From the NCBI GenBank assembly GCA_002727395.1, contig PBWY01000079.1:1-8698 (forward strand): 8,698 nt of DNA, in the 5' to 3' direction. A program made the translations under genes and the position numbers. This document shows positions 5,963 to 8,698 of the stretch, in pieces. Position 1 is the first letter of the stretch; each line of letters starts with the position of its first letter. The DNA comes from Rhodospirillales bacterium. GTDB lineage: Bacteria; Pseudomonadota; Alphaproteobacteria; MPNO01; UBA2964. Below the pieces are notes generated by a model. That model worked only from the letters and a program-made list of their open reading frames with translations, did no database searches and was not told where the DNA came from.

Positions 5963-6619
5963 ATGGTTGATTTTACCCAGGCACGACAGAATATGATTGA
6001 TTGTCAGCTTAGAACAAATGAAATCGCTGATGAAGCGATAGTAAATGCTTTTTTTCACGTTCCGAGAGAGGTTTTTGTTGAGCCTAAGCTGCAAGGTGTT
6101 GCCTATACGGATAATGATGTTTCAGTTGGCTTTGGTCGTCATTTAATTGCTCCAATGATTTTTGGCCGGTTGTTGCAAGCATTAAATGCACAACCCGAAG
6201 AAGTCGCCCTCGATATTGGTTGTGGCACGGGGTATTCAAGTGCTGTTCTTGCGCAGTTAGTTACTACTGTCGTAGCACTAGAGTCTGAAAAACAATTGGC
6301 GTTGACGGCTGAAAAGAATTTTCGCGAACTTGCTGTGGATAATGCTGTTCTGGTTGAAGGAGTACTAGAGGAAGGGTACGCAACTCAAGGGCCATATGAT
6401 ATTATAAATTTTTCTGCGGGTATTCCATTTATTCCTTCAACTCTTAAATCTCAAATCTCTGATGGTGGAAGATTGTGTGCCGTGGTTATGAAGGATGGCG
6501 GAATTGGAAAGGCTGTGGTGATGACGAATAGAAATGGTATATTCTCTGAACATATCCTTTTTGAAGCCCATGTCGCCACTCTACCGGGGTTTAAAGTTGA
6601 TAAGGGATTTAAATTTTAG
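5963..6619 (+). CDS. Protein-L-isoaspartate O-methyltransferase family protein (divergent, tolC-linked type)
   Basis: This 218-residue SAM-dependent methyltransferase has the PIMT family layout: N-terminal helix MIDCQLR (11-17), HVPREVFVE (32-40), AYTDNDVSVGFGRHLIAPM (47-65) and the SAM-binding motif I LDIGCGTGYSSA (83-94). Classical PIMT repairs isoaspartyl residues in damaged proteins. The usual substrate-loop motif near GQTIS is GRHLIAP here; I recall this variant from alphaproteobacterial homologues beside tolC, so the substrate may differ. ATG 5963 is chosen because GAGG (5954-5957) precedes it at good spacing and the family N-terminus begins there; a TTG at 5915 would add 16 unrelated residues. 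The tolC gene follows after 27 bases, suggesting co-transcription. The stop is TAG, relevant to the TAG in the hydrolase gene because it shows TAG ends genes normally here. Confidence 0.82.
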   Translation: MVDFTQARQNMIDCQLRTNEIADEAIVNAFFHVPREVFVEPKLQGVAYTDNDVSVGFGRHLIAPMIFGRLLQALNAQPEEVALDIGCGTGYSSAVLAQLVTTVVALESEKQLALTAEKNFRELAVDNAVLVEGVLEEGYATQGPYDIINFSAGIPFIPSTLKSQISDGGRLCAVVMKDGGIGKAVVMTNRNGIFSEHILFEAHVATLPGFKVDKGFKF

Positions 6620-6646
6620 AGCTGCTTAAAACTTGAGGAATTATTG

Positions 6647-7990
6647 ATGTTTCGAGGGGTTTTACTAATATCATTGGGATTTTTTATTTTATTTGATCCT
6701 TCCCACGTGATATCGGAAACTTTAAAAGGAGCTATAGCGAAGGCTTATCTAAGTAATCCTCTATTGCAGGCGACGCGTGCTAAACTTCGATCAATCGATG
6801 AGGGTGTTTCTCAAGCAAAAAGTGGATGGAGGCCAAAATTAAACTTGGAACTTGATGCAGGACAGAAAAGAGTAGATTCAGGAAAAGGCTGGGAAAATAG
6901 AACGCCAAGAACCGGTAGCTTGAGTATAGAACAAAGTCTGTTTGATGGTTGGCGCACTAAGTGGGATGTAGAAAATGCCAAACAGGCTGTCTTTGAACAA
7001 CGAGCCCAACTAACACTAATCGAGCAAAATGTTTTATTTGAGGCTGTTAATGTTTATATGGATGTTTTGCGGGATAAAGCTGTCTTTTCACTCAACCTTA
7101 GCAATGAATCAGTTGTAAAACGTCAGTTAGAGGCTACTAAAGACCGATTTGACGTCGGCGAGGTGACAAGAACAGATGTTGCTCAATCGGAGGCTCGATT
7201 ATCGAGAGCTACAGCGGACCGTATTCAAGCCAAGGGTTTGCTCTCAATGTCTCGAGCCAGATATCGGAGGGTTATCGGAGACCATCCAGGAACATTAAAA
7301 CCGGCTCCAGCTGTAGAGGGTTTGCCGAAGTCGGAAAGAGAGGCTATTACTTTAGCAAAAAGAAATAATCCAGAGATACTAAAACTTGTGCATCGATCAG
7401 AAGGTGCACGCTTAGCAATAAAAAGAGCAGAAGGCGGTTTGTATCCGACTGTTGATATTGAAGGGAATTTCAAGCGAAAAGATGAAGCCACGTCTACAAC
7501 AAGCAGTTCAGAGGAAACCTCAATAATCGCAACGATTTCGATACCTTTGTACAAAGGTGGAGCGGTGAGTTCTCGAATTAGAGCTGCTAAACAAAATTGG
7601 GCCTATGAAAGACGCAACCTTGATGTTGCCATTTGGAAAATCGAACAAGAGACCTCACAATCTTGGCAAGAACATGAGACTGCTAAAGCTAGAGTGAAAG
7701 CACTATCCAGCGAAGTACGGGCAGCAAGAATTGCCCTGGATGGCGTAGAACAAGAAGCTGGTGTTGGCTCGCGTTCGGTATTAGACGTTCTGGATGCGGG
7801 ACAGGAATTATTGGATGCTCGCGTTAATCTTGTCAAAGCTCAGCGAGAGGTAACAGTATCTGGGTTTAAGCTCAGGCGATCTATCGGAACTTTATTTGCT
7901 TCCAAAATGGATTTGGGGATTAAGCTTTATGACCCTAAACTTTACCAAGAACATCAAGAAGATAAGTTATTTGGAAAAACCCTAAATTAA
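6647..7990 (+). CDS. tolC: TolC-family outer membrane efflux/secretion protein
   Basis: The 447-residue precursor begins with a signal peptide: Met-Phe-Arg-Gly, a hydrophobic stretch VLLISLGFFILF (5-16) and a probable cleavage after about Ser23 (HVIS/ETL). Two repeats of the outer membrane efflux domain follow, each with a 'NP.(L/I)L' entry (SNPLLQA; NNPEILK), long helices predicted to form the periplasmic coiled-coil barrel, and a beta-barrel strand pair (SLSIEQSLFDGW; ATISIPLYKGG). The C-terminal GSRSVLDVLDAGQELLDARVN region is typical of the type I secretion TolC group. As a trimer it would form the outer membrane exit duct for tripartite efflux pumps or type I secretion; no inner membrane pump or adaptor gene is in the window. 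Start ATG 6647 lies 7 bases after GAGGA (6635-6639), better spaced than the adjacent TTG 6644. Confidence 0.9.
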   Translation: MFRGVLLISLGFFILFDPSHVISETLKGAIAKAYLSNPLLQATRAKLRSIDEGVSQAKSGWRPKLNLELDAGQKRVDSGKGWENRTPRTGSLSIEQSLFDGWRTKWDVENAKQAVFEQRAQLTLIEQNVLFEAVNVYMDVLRDKAVFSLNLSNESVVKRQLEATKDRFDVGEVTRTDVAQSEARLSRATADRIQAKGLLSMSRARYRRVIGDHPGTLKPAPAVEGLPKSEREAITLAKRNNPEILKLVHRSEGARLAIKRAEGGLYPTVDIEGNFKRKDEATSTTSSSEETSIIATISIPLYKGGAVSSRIRAAKQNWAYERRNLDVAIWKIEQETSQSWQEHETAKARVKALSSEVRAARIALDGVEQEAGVGSRSVLDVLDAGQELLDARVNLVKAQREVTVSGFKLRRSIGTLFASKMDLGIKLYDPKLYQEHQEDKLFGKTLN

Positions 7991-8060
7991 ATAAAATTTA
8001 TAAAACTTTACTAATCTTTAATTACTCGTGGTTTGTAAAATTTGATCGGCCTGGAAATTT

Positions 8061-8447
8061 ATGACTGAAAAACCAAAAGACGCTCAGGAGCCATCCATAG
8101 AAGAGATACTTGCCTCGATACGTAAAATCATTTCTCAAAATGAGGGAAAAGATCAAAAAGATTCTTTCGAATTGCCCGAAAGTGAAAATAATTTAGGCGT
8201 AAATGATAATATGCATTTAGGTCAAAATACGGGTTCTCTCCCTGAGAAAATTCAAGAAAAAGTAGACTTATCAGAAACCATAAAAGAGACTGATTCTGAT
8301 GAAAGTATGATCGGTGATTTGGCCAAAGAGATTATGCGTCCCATGATAAAGGAGTGGTTGGATGAAAACCTTTTAGAATTGGTTGAAAGGGCTGTCCGAG
8401 ATGAGCTAGATAGACTTACAAGGTCTGCTGAAAATAAAGGGCCTTAA
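8061..8447 (+). CDS. popZ: PopZ-like cell-pole organising protein (DUF2497)
   Basis: The 128-residue protein has the two hallmark ends of the PopZ/DUF2497 family: an N-terminal helix EPSIEEILASIRKIIS (10-25) that in Caulobacter PopZ binds partners, and a C-terminal block from about 84 to 120 (DLAKEIMRPMIKEWLDENL, then LVERAVRDEL) that drives oligomerisation. Between them, 27-83 is low-complexity and acidic (15 Asp/Glu, 5 Lys) with just two prolines. PopZ forms polar condensates that anchor ParB-parS and regulators. It is shorter than the 177-residue Caulobacter protein, mainly in the linker. The start has a weak GGAAA site (8053-8057). It is 70 bases after tolC and upstream of valS, an order I associate with Alphaproteobacteria. 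Confidence 0.88.
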   Translation: MTEKPKDAQEPSIEEILASIRKIISQNEGKDQKDSFELPESENNLGVNDNMHLGQNTGSLPEKIQEKVDLSETIKETDSDESMIGDLAKEIMRPMIKEWLDENLLELVERAVRDELDRLTRSAENKGP

Positions 8448-8460
8448 ACCCTTGTTTTTT
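8437..8460 (+). terminator. Weak intrinsic terminator overlapping the popZ stop
   Basis: AAGGG (8437-8441) pairs with CCCTT (8449-8453) across a 7-base loop containing the popZ stop codon (8445-8447), and is followed by G and six T residues (8455-8460). The 5-bp stem is short for an efficient terminator, so partial read-through into valS is likely. Confidence 0.4.
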
Positions 8461-8551
8461 AAACTTAATTACAAATTTTTCTTACTTATTTCTCTGTAAG
8501 CTTCAGATTTTAAGAAAACGCAAACACTTAATACAATAATAGGTCCACGCT

Positions 8552-8698
8552 GTGCCGCTTGAAAAAAATTATAAACCCAATGAGGTAGAAGCAAAACATT
8601 ATTCAAAATGGGAACAATCAAAAAGTTTCGCTTGTGGCTTATCTCTAACTGACTCTCAATCTGAAAGTTTAGGCGACCCTTATTCCATTGTGATACCA
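8552..8698 (+). CDS. valS: Valyl-tRNA synthetase, N-terminal part (runs off the window)
   Basis: The first 49 codons of a frame open to the window end encode a protein starting PLEKNYKPNEVEAKHYSKWE, followed after a short loop by GDPYSIVIP. This matches the start of class I valyl-tRNA synthetase, where (Y.P..VE...Y..W) and (F/Y-(S/T)IVIPPPNVTG) precede the HIGH motif; the HIGH and KMSKS motifs lie beyond the end. ValRS charges tRNA-Val with valine in the cytoplasm. GTG 8552 is the only possible start, because an in-frame TAG occurs at 8540-8542; the ribosome site AGG (8541-8543) is weak. The 104-base gap to popZ is AT-rich, and I see no certain promoter in it. Confidence 0.88.
   Translation, partial: MPLEKNYKPNEVEAKHYSKWEQSKSFACGLSLTDSQSESLGDPYSIVIP

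Noticed and set aside
1..8698. CRISPR array, insertion sequence, phage or toxin-antitoxin genes
   Set aside because: No regularly spaced repeats, terminal inverted repeats, transposase or phage-like proteins were seen; minus-strand open frames inside the genes lack ribosome sites and family motifs and are taken as antisense shadows.

Overview
The window looks like moderately AT-rich chromosomal DNA from an alphaproteobacterium, perhaps a Rhodospirillales-like or marine lineage. The strongest clue is the right half, where a divergent isoaspartyl-methyltransferase-like gene, a TolC-family outer membrane gene, a short popZ (DUF2497) and the start of valS follow one another; this order is one I associate with Alphaproteobacteria. 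PopZ itself is essentially an alphaproteobacterial polarity protein. Nothing indicates a plasmid, phage or transposon.

Left block (1-5685). A minus-strand tRNA-Asn(GTT) lies at the edge. Diverging from it is a plus-strand cluster: the two subunits of a split thiamine-diphosphate decarboxylase of the sulfopyruvate/phosphonopyruvate decarboxylase type (281-844 and 846-1445), an XRE-type regulator (1474-2367), an M20/carbamoylase-type metal hydrolase (2549-3847), dihydroorotase pyrC (3844-4902) and orotate phosphoribosyltransferase pyrE (4987-5685). pyrC and pyrE catalyse two steps of de novo UMP synthesis. What the thiamine enzyme and the hydrolase do beside them is not evident from the sequence. 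The hydrolase might act on an N-carbamoyl compound, the class of molecule that PyrC makes or uses.

The most striking observation is that the M20 hydrolase reading frame is interrupted by one in-frame TAG at 3665-3667. Past it, the same frame encodes the rest of the family fold, including the GHDA motif and the last predicted metal-binding His, and ends in a 4-base overlap with the pyrC start. It looks like a very recent nonsense mutation, a readthrough site or a sequence error. Because pyrC has no visible Shine-Dalgarno sequence, this stop may also matter for pyrC translation.

Right block (5718-8698). A minus-strand tRNA-Cys(GCA) separates the pyrimidine cluster from a plus-strand run: PIMT-like methyltransferase (5963-6619), TolC-family protein (6647-7990), PopZ-like polar organiser (8061-8447), a weak terminator, and the first 49 codons of valyl-tRNA synthetase (8552 to the window end). 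These are housekeeping, envelope and cell-polarity functions rather than one pathway.

Smaller observations include an 11-codon leader frame with a very strong Shine-Dalgarno sequence just before the first decarboxylase gene, separated from it in the same frame by one TGA; inverted repeats in the 181-base gap before the hydrolase gene; and a heptamer direct repeat at the pyrC-pyrE junction. No stretch longer than 300 bases lacks a gene.
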